NCBI GenBank assembly: GCA_002340355.1
Contig: DDLX01000010.1
Location: 1 to 64,000, forward strand
Direction of reading: 5' to 3'
Source of the DNA: Cytophagales bacterium UBA2561
Lineage (GTDB): Bacteria; Bacteroidota; Bacteroidia; Cytophagales; Thermoflexibacteraceae
DNA length: 64,000 nt
A program made the position numbers and the translations under genes. A model generated the notes under the pieces. The model saw only the letters and a list, made by a program, of their open reading frames with translations. It was not told the DNA's origin and did not search any database. Positions 1 through 7,493 of this stretch are shown here, piece after piece; position 1 is the first letter of the stretch, and every line of letters starts with the position of its first letter.

Positions 1-96
1 GATTGTCAGGATACTTCTACTCCATTAATTTCTAAGATTGATTTGAAAGATTGTCAGGATACTTCAACTCCATTAATTTCTAAGATTGATTTGAAT
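1..96 (+). repeat. Two tandem 48-bp coding repeats
   Basis: Bases 1-48 and 49-96 are the same 48-bp unit (16 codons beginning Asp-Cys-Gln-Asp) and differ at only two bases. More degenerate units follow in the same frame. The array probably continues left of the window, and near-identical copies at a sequence edge are also a place where an assembly can break or collapse. Confidence 0.9.
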
Positions 97-762
97 GATT
101 GTAAGCATAATTCTAATTCACCAATAAATTATACACCTCCTGTTGTCATAACAAAATTTAATGATTGTATTGAAACTCCTACTTTTTCTGACCCTATAGC
201 AATACTCAATGACTGTTCTGAGACACCTACCTTTACTGAATTTATGGTTACAGATTGTGAGACTCCAATTGATCCAATTAGTGGTTCAGATTTTATGATC
301 TCAGAATGTGTAAATTCACAAGAAACAGTAACCATAGACTTAGCTGAGTGTACAGACAAGCATACTATACAAGAGGTTGTAAGATTAGCTGATTGTGGAA
401 CAATGCCAATCCTTCCAGATGTAACTATTTCTGATTGTGAAGTTATTGCAGTAGAAATATCAGAATGTGAGGTGCTGCAAGCAATTAATAATCAAAATAA
501 TAAAAAAGAAATCACAGTTTATCCAAATCCAAACCAAGGTATTTTTACGGTGAAATTTGACATCTTATCTGCTGATGTTCCTCAAATGCAATTCAAAGTT
601 CTTGATATGTTAGGTAAGGTGATTTATACCAAACAAATTTATAATGTAAATGCAGGACATGAAGAACAAGTACAGTTATATAACTTGGCTAGAGGAATGT
701 ACATTATCGAAATTTCATCCCCTGAATATCAATATATTGTGAAGTTTGTAGTTGAGGAGTAG
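1..762 (+). CDS. Secreted protein with Cys-periodic repeats and T9SS sorting domain (5' partial)
   Basis: The frame is open from base 1, so the N-terminus lies outside the window. The visible part is a run of short units that each begin with Asp-Cys or Glu-Cys, often followed by a Thr-Pro pair, spaced about 15-18 residues apart over roughly 170 residues. The first two units are almost identical 16-residue copies. The last ~75 residues start with VYPNPNQG and contain GKVIYTKQ and ARGMYIIEI, the pattern of a T9SS type A sorting domain. By family knowledge the protein is exported across the outer membrane, and the C-terminal domain is removed or anchored. The repeat region looks like a surface-exposed, possibly disulfide-rich stalk; its function is unknown. 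A hairpin terminator follows within 40 bases. Confidence 0.85.
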   Translation, partial: DCQDTSTPLISKIDLKDCQDTSTPLISKIDLNDCKHNSNSPINYTPPVVITKFNDCIETPTFSDPIAILNDCSETPTFTEFMVTDCETPIDPISGSDFMISECVNSQETVTIDLAECTDKHTIQEVVRLADCGTMPILPDVTISDCEVIAVEISECEVLQAINNQNNKKEITVYPNPNQGIFTVKFDILSADVPQMQFKVLDMLGKVIYTKQIYNVNAGHEEQVQLYNLARGMYIIEISSPEYQYIVKFVVEE

Positions 763-797
763 TAAGGATGATTATTAAATCAGGTAGTCTTAAATCC

Positions 798-838
798 AAC
801 CTCATCAGATAGTTCAAACACTTGGTGAGGTTTTTTAC
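798..838 (+). terminator. Rho-independent terminator of the T9SS cargo gene
   Basis: AACCTCATCA pairs with TGGTGAGGTT around a 15-base loop and is followed by a run of six T. It lies 35 bases after the stop codon of the sorting-domain gene. Confidence 0.75.
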
Positions 839-1068
839 TTATTTAATTGATCTAGTATAATTGAAGAAAATATCATTTTATTAGTTTTAAATTCTTCTAA
901 TGAACCTAAATTAGTTGATGATCAGTTTATTACATAAAGCTCTATTAAAAAAGGAGTTCTTCTATTTTTTTGTTTTGTGAAACAGAGGAATGCTGTTCTA
1001 AAGTTTTCTTGTTATATAATTATTTTAAGACTCTATTCAGAAAACTGAAAGAGAAATTAGTAGCTTTT

Positions 1069-1236
1069 AGAGGTTGTTTAAAAATTTTTGAAAAATATCT
1101 TTAGGGCGCACACTTTATTTAGTGAAATAGCTTTCATTGCTCAAAATTGCTGATGTCCATAAAGTAGGGTTTGCAAACTCTACTTTATGTAAAAAAAATG
1201 ATAATCAATGTTTTATTTTAAATTTAAACAACCTCT
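1069..1236. mobile_element. MITE-like element with 14-bp terminal inverted repeats
   Basis: The left end AGAGGTTGTTTAAA (1069-1082) is the exact inverse of the right end at 1223-1236. There is no transposase between them, only 168 bp in total. Flanking TTA on both sides could be a 3-bp target duplication, but it is too short to be sure. The interior contains a strong palindrome at 1158-1189 centred on GGTTTGCAAAC, and its right half matches the intergenic repeat seen at 25891 and 62271. A second element of similar length with the same right end lies at 41628-41792. The mobilising transposase is not identified. Confidence 0.6.
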
Positions 1237-1438
1237 TAAAGTTTAGTCTAAAGAAAACATTTTTCATCGATTTTGGGATTGTCTCTAATTCCCTTCATTC
1301 TATTTTTTCAACAAAAAAATTTTGATATTTGTACTCACCAATTTATAAATATTTGATAAATAATTATTTGTATATTTTTTCTGCATTTAGTTACCATTTC
1401 AATTTTTACAAATCTATTTCCAAAAGTCTCCTCTACGA

Positions 1439-2218
1439 ATGGATATTTCAATTAATAAATCCTTGAAAATCAAACGACAAAACCACAAGAAATCTCTTGC
1501 TATTCTCATTGATCCTGACAAAATGAGTCTTGACCGCATGCAAGTTTTATTAGAAACTACGACTCATTTTCTACCTGATTTTTGGTTGGTTGGTGGTAGT
1601 TTATTACTTGAAAATCAGCTAATTGAAGTAGTAAAATTACTCAAAGCTAAAACTGAGATTCCTGTTTTGTTATTTCCTGGCAATTATTTACAAATTACAT
1701 CTCAAGCAGATGGGATTTTGTTTTTATCTTTACTTTCAGGTCGAAATCCCGAATTTTTAATTGGACAACATATTATAGCCGCACCCATGCTCCGAAGAAT
1801 GCAAGCCAAAAGAAATTTCGAAATCTTGCCTACAGCTTACATTTTAGTGGATTGTGGCAATCGTACTTCTGTTCAGTACATTAGCAATACACAACCTATC
1901 CCATATATAAAGAATGATTTGGCAGTGAGTACCGCCATCGCAGGTGAAATGCTGGGTTTTAAATGGATTTATTTGGAAGGCGGAAGTGGTGCAAAAAAAC
2001 CTATTTCGGAATCCATGATTCGGGAAGTTTGTCAAAATACAGCCTTACCTTTATGGGTAGGAGGTGGAATCAAGACCGTTTCACAATTACAACGTACCTT
2101 TGAGGCTGGAGCGGATGTAGCGGTTTTGGGAACAATCCTTGAAAAAGATCCCTTGAAATGGCAAGATTTTTATCGTACCGCTCAAACTGCAAACCAAAAA
2201 TCAAATCCTCATGTCTGA
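1439..2218 (+). CDS. Geranylgeranylglyceryl/heptaprenylglyceryl phosphate synthase family protein
   Basis: A 259-residue TIM-barrel enzyme of the GGGPS/PcrB family, which joins a polyprenyl diphosphate to glycerol-1-phosphate. Visible family motifs are ILIDPDK (residues 22-28), the phosphate-binding LEGGSGAKKP near residue 180, and VGGGIKT followed by GADVAVLGT near the C-terminus. The length fits the bacterial/archaeal group II enzymes known in Bacteroidota. The physiological product in this phylum is not firmly settled, so the exact prenyl chain is left open. The start ATG at 1439 gives the full conserved N-terminus. The stop overlaps the start of the next gene by 8 bp, so the two are probably co-translated. 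Confidence 0.9.
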   Translation: MDISINKSLKIKRQNHKKSLAILIDPDKMSLDRMQVLLETTTHFLPDFWLVGGSLLLENQLIEVVKLLKAKTEIPVLLFPGNYLQITSQADGILFLSLLSGRNPEFLIGQHIIAAPMLRRMQAKRNFEILPTAYILVDCGNRTSVQYISNTQPIPYIKNDLAVSTAIAGEMLGFKWIYLEGGSGAKKPISESMIREVCQNTALPLWVGGGIKTVSQLQRTFEAGADVAVLGTILEKDPLKWQDFYRTAQTANQKSNPHV

Positions 2219-2663
2219 ATTCTTAAAATACGGTACTGTTTTCTTGACAGGAATGTTCAAGTTTGCAATTGCTCCTCTTGTGGCAGCAGGCTTAGAACTC
2301 TCTTTTTTACCTTCTTTTTTACTAACTTTTGGTGGCATGACTACGACCGTCTTGGTTTTAGGATTTGTAGGTACAAAAATTCGTCCTTGGGTCTTAAATA
2401 CTTTTTTCCCAAATCGTAGGGTTTTTACACCTCGCAATCGGCAGATTGTTAAAATCTGGCGCAAATATGGCATTGTTGGCGTGGCTTTTTTGACTCCTAT
2501 TTTTTTTAGTCCTGTTATCGGAATGATGATTGCGTTAGCATTTGGAGAAAAACGTTACCGTATTATTACCACTATGTTGATAAGTGCTTTTAGTTGGGCA
2601 TTAATTTTATCAGGCGTAATTTCTTTTTTCGGAGCGAAAGTTATGGAACAATTTTTTAGTTAA
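2211..2663 (+). CDS. Small multi-pass membrane protein (Sm_multidrug_ex-like)
   Basis: A 150-residue integral membrane protein with hydrophobic segments near residues 8-30, 32-55, 90-110 and 118-142, separated by a basic loop (FFPNRRVFTPRNRQ). The stretch KYGIVGVAFLTP followed by a Gly/Pro-containing helix resembles the family annotated as putative small multi-drug export proteins. That name is historical and does not establish transport. It overlaps the GGGP synthase gene by 8 bp, so the pair forms an operon. A role in membrane-lipid handling is possible but only inferred from position. Confidence 0.7.
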   Translation: MSEFLKYGTVFLTGMFKFAIAPLVAAGLELSFLPSFLLTFGGMTTTVLVLGFVGTKIRPWVLNTFFPNRRVFTPRNRQIVKIWRKYGIVGVAFLTPIFFSPVIGMMIALAFGEKRYRIITTMLISAFSWALILSGVISFFGAKVMEQFFS

Positions 2664-2718
2664 GAACTATATCATAACTTTAGATAAACTCGAAAAATCT
2701 AGATAAGAATTAAAAATT

Positions 2719-2753
2719 TAAACTCATCAGACTTTAAAAACCTGACGAGTTTA
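2719..2753. terminator. Bidirectional hairpin terminator
   Basis: TAAACTCATCAG pairs with CTGACGAGTTTA around a TTTAAAA centre. It sits between two convergent genes ending at 2663 (+) and 2775 (-) and belongs to the long-palindrome family seen throughout the window. Confidence 0.7.
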
Positions 2754-2774
2754 CCATTTTCTAGATTTAAATAT

Positions 2775-3140
2775 TTACATGGAAAGCGTATAGAAAAATT
2801 GCTCTTTTATAATTTTCCCATCTTTCACTTCATAAACACAAATCTCTTCTGATTGCTCCCGTTCTCGTCCCTTATACTTTACGTCCATCATCATGCGGAC
2901 AGAAAAGAAATTGCCTGCTACAATAGGTTTACCAACTTCTCCGCCGTAGGATTCCTCAATCATTTCATTAAAAGTCTTACCTTTTTCGATAATTTTGTCA
3001 ATACCTTTTACGTAAGGTGTTGGTGCAGCAGGATTTTCAATACTTTCAGCATCAGGAGAATATAACTCTTCAAGTGCCTGAGCAAACGCTCCCTGTTGGC
3101 ATAATTCAACTAAACGATTTGCAATTTCTTGGGTAGTCAT
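2775..3140 (-). CDS. NTF2/SnoaL-like family protein
   Basis: A 121-residue cytoplasmic protein. The N-terminal helix (TTQEIANRLVELCQQG), the LYSPDAESIE segment, and the later strands VRMMMDVKYKGRE, EICVYEVKDGKI and KEQFFYT fit a SnoaL-like alpha+beta cone of the NTF2 superfamily. These folds serve as small-molecule enzymes or binding domains, and nothing here fixes the ligand. It is transcribed alone, with a bidirectional hairpin downstream. The ATG at 3140 gives the expected domain start. Confidence 0.75.
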   Translation of the reverse strand: MTTQEIANRLVELCQQGAFAQALEELYSPDAESIENPAAPTPYVKGIDKIIEKGKTFNEMIEESYGGEVGKPIVAGNFFSVRMMMDVKYKGREREQSEEICVYEVKDGKIIKEQFFYTLSM

Positions 3141-3295
3141 GATACAAAAATTTTAGAACGATAAAAATTTGGATTATAGAAATCAAAAGTAAAAATTCAT
3201 TTTCTATAAAAGCTCAAAAAACACTTAACTAAAATTGTTATTTTAACTACTCAATAAATTGCAAAATCAGAACATAAAAAACTACGGCTAAAAAT

Positions 3296-4303
3296 TTAAC
3301 TATTTTCTGATATCTCTTGCTCTTCCGTAACTTCTGAATTATTTGGTTCAAGATAATAGGAATTGATTTGTGTTTTTCCTTCTTCAGTTTTTTCTAATTC
3401 AAAAATGCGGGCATTCTTTCGAAGTTCCAACATCTCAGGAGTATCCAATAGTTTAGCATATGATTCCAAACTTTCGGAGTGGCTTACCGTAGCAAAAAGT
3501 TGTACTTTATGTTCTTCACAAGTTCTTATAATTATTTGCCAAAATTCAGTTAATTTCTCAGATGGAAAAAAAGTATCAATCTCATCAATCATTAATCTTT
3601 TTTCTGAATTTACGACAATTTCAATCCAAATTCGAGTTAGTTTAATGACGCTATGCCCTAACATTGCCAACGGAATCACGGCATCCATATCACTTTGTGT
3701 AGCAACTAATAATGGATAATCAGTAAAAGTAGTTGAGACTTCTAAATATTCCAAATTTGGTACTAACAGCCGTAATACTGAAATTAACTGTCGTTTTAAT
3801 GGACGCTTATTTTGAATATGCTTGGAATACAGCTCAGTAATATTATTTTCATAAACATTTGCATAATAAACCAATGGAATATCTCGTAAGGTCGAAGTTG
3901 GTTTTAGATAGATTTTATCTGTTTTATGAGCAATTCGCAGACTAATTGGGGCATTTTCTGGGCTTGATTTAGGATCTTGACTATTTTTGAGCGTAATTTT
4001 TTTATCCTTCAAAAAGGAAAAAGTAATTGGTTTCTCTGTATTTTTATTTTGAAAATAAGCTAAGTAATTAGTCGAACTTGGCGCAAATTGAAACCGATAG
4101 ATTAAAGCCGTATATAAATTTTCTCCAAAAGTCTTTGTATTATCATCAAACAGAAGCGCCTCTAAAATAGTCGTTTTTCCAATATGATTTTCACCTGTAA
4201 TCAGGTTAAATTGTCCGATATCTTCCAGTTCAAAAGCCTCAAATGCCTTAAAATTTTCTACTCTTAAATATGTTAAATGTTTTTTGTTCACTTCGTTGTT
4301 CAT
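3296..4303 (-). CDS. AAA/ABC-type ATP-binding protein (AAA_15/AAA_21-like)
   Basis: A 335-residue ATPase of the RecF/OLD-like ABC branch. It starts with a RecF-type strand (LRVENFKAFEAFELEDIGQFNL), then Walker A GENHIGKT at residues 37-44, and has a Walker B in RLMIDEIDTFF near residue 235 followed by FATVSHSESL. The middle is reduced and lacks a long coiled coil. No Toprim nuclease or other partner sits beside it, so it cannot be assigned to OLD, Gabija or PARIS-type defence systems from this window. Its function is unknown; ATP binding is well supported by the motifs. Confidence 0.8.
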   Translation of the reverse strand: MNNEVNKKHLTYLRVENFKAFEAFELEDIGQFNLITGENHIGKTTILEALLFDDNTKTFGENLYTALIYRFQFAPSSTNYLAYFQNKNTEKPITFSFLKDKKITLKNSQDPKSSPENAPISLRIAHKTDKIYLKPTSTLRDIPLVYYANVYENNITELYSKHIQNKRPLKRQLISVLRLLVPNLEYLEVSTTFTDYPLLVATQSDMDAVIPLAMLGHSVIKLTRIWIEIVVNSEKRLMIDEIDTFFPSEKLTEFWQIIIRTCEEHKVQLFATVSHSESLESYAKLLDTPEMLELRKNARIFELEKTEEGKTQINSYYLEPNNSEVTEEQEISENS

Positions 4304-4363
4304 GAGTCTGTCTATTAATAGAATATGAAGTTAAAAGGTATAAAATCGGATACCTTCTTAAAT

Positions 4364-4407
4364 AAAAGTTCACCTGAACCTAAACTAAGATAGCGAGGTG
4401 AACTTTT
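4364..4407 (-). terminator. Terminator hairpin overlapping the end of folA
   Basis: AAAAGTTCACCT (4364-4375) pairs perfectly with AGGTGAACTTTT (4396-4407) across a 20-base loop. On the minus strand the left arm of the stem is inside the last codons of folA and the stop codon lies in the loop, so the terminator and coding sequence overlap. Confidence 0.65.
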
Positions 4408-4885
4408 CGTACACCACAAAATCAAAATCAAAATGATGTTTCTCATCAGCTAAGTGCGCTTGTCGTTTTATTTCTCGCCAATCATCCGAGAGTTGAGGAA
4501 AGAACGCATCTCCGTCAATTTCGGTATGCACTTCTGTAATGTAAAGTCGATGAGTATGAGGTAAGAGTATACGATAGATCTCTTCTCCTCCAATAATAAA
4601 CAACTCATTTTCAGTATTTTGCTTAGCTATTTGGAGAGCCTCTTGGGGAGAGTTCACGACTAAACATCCTTCTAATTGATATTCAAGATTTCGAGTAATT
4701 ACAATTGAGACACGGTTTGGTAAAGGTCGCCCAATAGATTCATAAGTTTTGCGTCCCATGATAATATGATGCCCTGAAGTGAGTTTCTTGAAATGTTTCA
4801 GGTCTTTGGGTAAGTGCCATAATAATTGATTATTCCGTCCAATGGCGTTATTGCGGGATTTAGCAACAATGAGGGATATTTTCAT
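4385..4885 (-). CDS. folA: Dihydrofolate reductase
   Basis: Reduces dihydrofolate to tetrahydrofolate with NADPH in the cytoplasm. The 166-residue protein starts MKISLIVAKS and carries the DHFR hallmarks: NNAIGRNNQLLWHLPKDL at the N-terminus, IIMGRKTYESIGRPLPNR in the cofactor region, and ELFIIGGEEIYRILLP. An in-frame start 49 codons upstream exists, but those residues are AT-rich, hydrophobic and unlike the family, so the ATG at 4885 is chosen. It stands alone; thymidylate synthase, a common partner, is not adjacent. Confidence 0.95.
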   Translation of the reverse strand: MKISLIVAKSRNNAIGRNNQLLWHLPKDLKHFKKLTSGHHIIMGRKTYESIGRPLPNRVSIVITRNLEYQLEGCLVVNSPQEALQIAKQNTENELFIIGGEEIYRILLPHTHRLYITEVHTEIDGDAFFPQLSDDWREIKRQAHLADEKHHFDFDFVVYEKFTSLS

Positions 4886-5480
4886 GCTCAAAAATAATTG
4901 AAAATCCTTCAAAATAACCCTTACTTTATCGTTTAATATAAAAATTAGCACAAAAAAAAGATGATACTGCTCTATGACAATATCATCTTTCATCAATAGG
5001 GTTACTTGAAGATTGAAAAACAAAACTCTCAAAAAAAGTTTGTTAGTGATTTTCTGAAAATGCTTATAACTTTTTGCTCAGTTATGTAGGAGACCCTAAC
5101 ATATTCAGAAACGTTGCAAGCCTAATTTAATTTTTTTTAAGAAAAATAAAATTTTGTTTTCTACATACCACAAAGCTGTACCTCTCTCTTAATCTTGAAA
5201 CTACTTCATTTGCTTTGGAAGATGGCAAAATTTTACAAAAAATTAAAATATAAACATATCGCTTCACGAAGTTTTTGGAGTAGTTTTACCTCATCAAAAC
5301 AAACTACATATTTAATTATCCTAATGGTAATAAGTGTATAAACTTATCATCATAAAGTTAAACTTTTTATAGTGCATTACCAAAGATTGAAAAGGATTAA
5401 CTCACATACTAACCTCTTCATTTTTGGTATTAACTCAAGAAAATTCGCTTACACTCACTCTAACACAAAGACTTAAATTC
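4886..5480. other. Divergent intergenic region between folA and the histidine kinase
   Basis: About 595 AT-rich bases that must hold the divergent promoters. A 39-codon ATG frame at 5222-5341 (basic N-terminus, hydrophobic C-terminus) is open, but I see no homology and no clear start signal for it. No RNA gene or strong hairpin was recognised. Confidence 0.5.
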
Positions 5481-7358
5481 ATGAAACTTAAAAAGGTTGT
5501 TCACAAACTACTTGCCTCTTATTTATTGTTTATTGGAATCTCGGGTGCTATTGCACTAGTAGGAATTTGGTTTTATCAGAAATCAGAAAGTTTACACTTT
5601 ATAATGAACCAAATCATTGATTTACAATTAGATACTAAAACTGCTATCGACTACGACCGCCAATTTATTATCTATGAGACTATCAATCCACTTTTTTATG
5701 AAACAGGTGATAGCCCTTATTTGCAGAAACATGAACAGGTTTTTCGCAAGTTTGAGGAAAGTATGAGCTTACTTCAGTCAAATCAGGTAGCAACTCAATT
5801 TGCTTTAGCACAAAGTGTAGATTCTATTGGTATCAACTTAGCAATTTATGACTCCTTATACCACATCATGATCACTAAAATTCAAGAGCGTGGTTTTAAA
5901 GATTACGGAGTAGTCGGAAATATGCGAAAGTATGTACACAAACTTGAAGAGAATCAACAACTTGATATTCCATTAGCCGATATATTGACACTCCGAAGAC
6001 ATGAAAAAGATTATATCATTCGAAATGATTTAGCATATGTTCAAAAATTAGAAAATAAAATAATTGAATTACAAAAACGATCTATTTCCAAAGAATCTAA
6101 GATATTATTACAAAATTATCTTGAAAATTTTCAAAAAGTAGTCATGTATGACCAACTAATTGGCATGAAAAGCACTACTGGACTGAGTCTTGCACTCAAG
6201 GAACAAGCTGATACTTTAGAGGAAATTTTACATCGAATTGTAGAAGATGGATATCAGAAACAGCAAAAAATGCTAGAAGCAACAACTGATCGTCTTCTAC
6301 AAGTTATTGTTTTAATTATTTTAACTGCTATAATATTTAGTTATTTGATTGCCAGAAATTTAACTAAACCTTTACGGCGTTTATCTTTTACAATTGACCA
6401 ACTTATTGAAAGTAATTTTGACTCTAAGACTTCTTTAATTCAAACCGATGCAAAGGATGAAGTTGGAAAATTGACTAATAACTTTAATCTGATGATCTAC
6501 AAATTACGTCAGAATATTAAAGAATTAAATAAAAAACATACCGTATTAGAACAGAAAAATCTGCTTTTAGAAGATACAAACAAAAAATTAACACAGTCAG
6601 AAAACCAGTTACGTGAGTCAAATTTGGTCAAAAATAAATTCTTTTCGATTATTTCACACGATTTACGGGGTCCTTTCAATACCCTCAAAGGTTTCTTAAC
6701 CATTTTAAGCGAACATGCTGATGGTTTTTCACCTCAAGAAATTAAAACCTTAACTAAGGACATGAGTGCATCAGTGAATAATTTATATGAATTAACCGAT
6801 AATTTATTGCAATGGTCTTTGGCACAGACTGAGGGAATGAAGGTTGATATGGAGAAAGTTTCAATATATCACATTGCTAAGAAAAATTGTAGATTATATG
6901 AACACAAAGCTATTGAGAAAGTAATTAATTTGGAAAACCTGACTAAGAAAGAAATGTTTGTTTGGGCAGATAAAAATATTGTTGATTTTGTAATTAGAAA
7001 TTTGATTTTCAATGCTTTAAAATTTACAGAAGAAGGAGGAAGTATTCGAATAATATCTGAAATTATTCGGAATGAAATTCATATTACAGTAGCGGATTCA
7101 GGAATTGGTATCTCCGAAGATAACCTTGAGAAGTTGTTTAAATTAGATGAAAAATTCACCACACGTGGGACTCGCTCAGAAAAAGGATCGGGGTTGGGCT
7201 TATTACTTTGTAAAGAATTTTTAGAATATATTGAAGGTTATATTCATGTGAGTAGTGAATTAGGTAAGGGAACAGAGTTTACGTTCACGCTTCCAATTTA
7301 TGAACCAGAAAAAATTGAGATTCTTGGTAAGAAACAGCCTGAAAAGAGCATAGCGTAA
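5481..7358 (+). CDS. Transmembrane sensor histidine kinase (HAMP, HisKA, HATPase)
   Basis: A 625-residue membrane kinase. TM1 spans about residues 10-32, then a ~235-residue, mostly helical extracytoplasmic region, and TM2 spans about 272-291. A HAMP linker and coiled coil follow. The H-box FSIISHDLRGPFN has its phosphorylatable His near residue 392, the N-box is NLIFNALKF, and the G-boxes are DSGIGIS and GSGLGLLLCKE. The start is set at ATG 5481; a TTG 19 codons upstream would add a polar tail before the first helix. No response regulator is adjacent, so it is an orphan, and the sensed signal cannot be read from the sequence. Confidence 0.9.
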   Translation: MKLKKVVHKLLASYLLFIGISGAIALVGIWFYQKSESLHFIMNQIIDLQLDTKTAIDYDRQFIIYETINPLFYETGDSPYLQKHEQVFRKFEESMSLLQSNQVATQFALAQSVDSIGINLAIYDSLYHIMITKIQERGFKDYGVVGNMRKYVHKLEENQQLDIPLADILTLRRHEKDYIIRNDLAYVQKLENKIIELQKRSISKESKILLQNYLENFQKVVMYDQLIGMKSTTGLSLALKEQADTLEEILHRIVEDGYQKQQKMLEATTDRLLQVIVLIILTAIIFSYLIARNLTKPLRRLSFTIDQLIESNFDSKTSLIQTDAKDEVGKLTNNFNLMIYKLRQNIKELNKKHTVLEQKNLLLEDTNKKLTQSENQLRESNLVKNKFFSIISHDLRGPFNTLKGFLTILSEHADGFSPQEIKTLTKDMSASVNNLYELTDNLLQWSLAQTEGMKVDMEKVSIYHIAKKNCRLYEHKAIEKVINLENLTKKEMFVWADKNIVDFVIRNLIFNALKFTEEGGSIRIISEIIRNEIHITVADSGIGISEDNLEKLFKLDEKFTTRGTRSEKGSGLGLLLCKEFLEYIEGYIHVSSELGKGTEFTFTLPIYEPEKIEILGKKQPEKSIA

Positions 7359-7493
7359 TTTTCACACTTATTTTTGACCAAAATAGCTGAATTTAGGAGC
7401 TTTCTGAGTGGAGATGAGCAACTTAATGACTAAAGTCATAGCTTAGAATAGGGGTTTGGTGTACCTTTACTTTTTAAGAATAACTCAAAAAAT

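Larger units (their letters stand above)
763..1438. other. Gene-free stretch with terminator and MITE-like element
   Basis: No convincing coding region is present. It holds the terminator at 798-838 and a 168-bp element with inverted ends at 1069-1236. The remaining AT-rich sequence shows no further structure I can support. A 62-codon frame at 1137-1325 crosses the element and reads as low-complexity noise. Confidence 0.7.

Noticed and set aside
1..96. CRISPR-like repeat
   Set aside because: The units are head-to-tail without spacers and are in frame with a protein; they are coding repeats.
1137..1325. 62-codon plus-strand frame
   Set aside because: It crosses the right end of the MITE-like element and continues into low-complexity AT-rich DNA. 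No domain or start signal.
3296..4303. AAA ATPase as part of an OLD, Gabija or PARIS-type defence system
   Set aside because: No Toprim nuclease or helicase partner lies beside it; the neighbours are folA and an NTF2-like gene.
5222..5341. 39-codon ATG frame between folA and the histidine kinase
   Set aside because: No promoter motif, terminator or recognisable homology; one open frame of this size is expected by chance in 595 AT-rich bases.
5424..5480. Upstream TTG start for the histidine kinase
   Set aside because: The added 19 residues are polar and repetitive and would sit before the first membrane helix; the ATG at 5481 is better placed.
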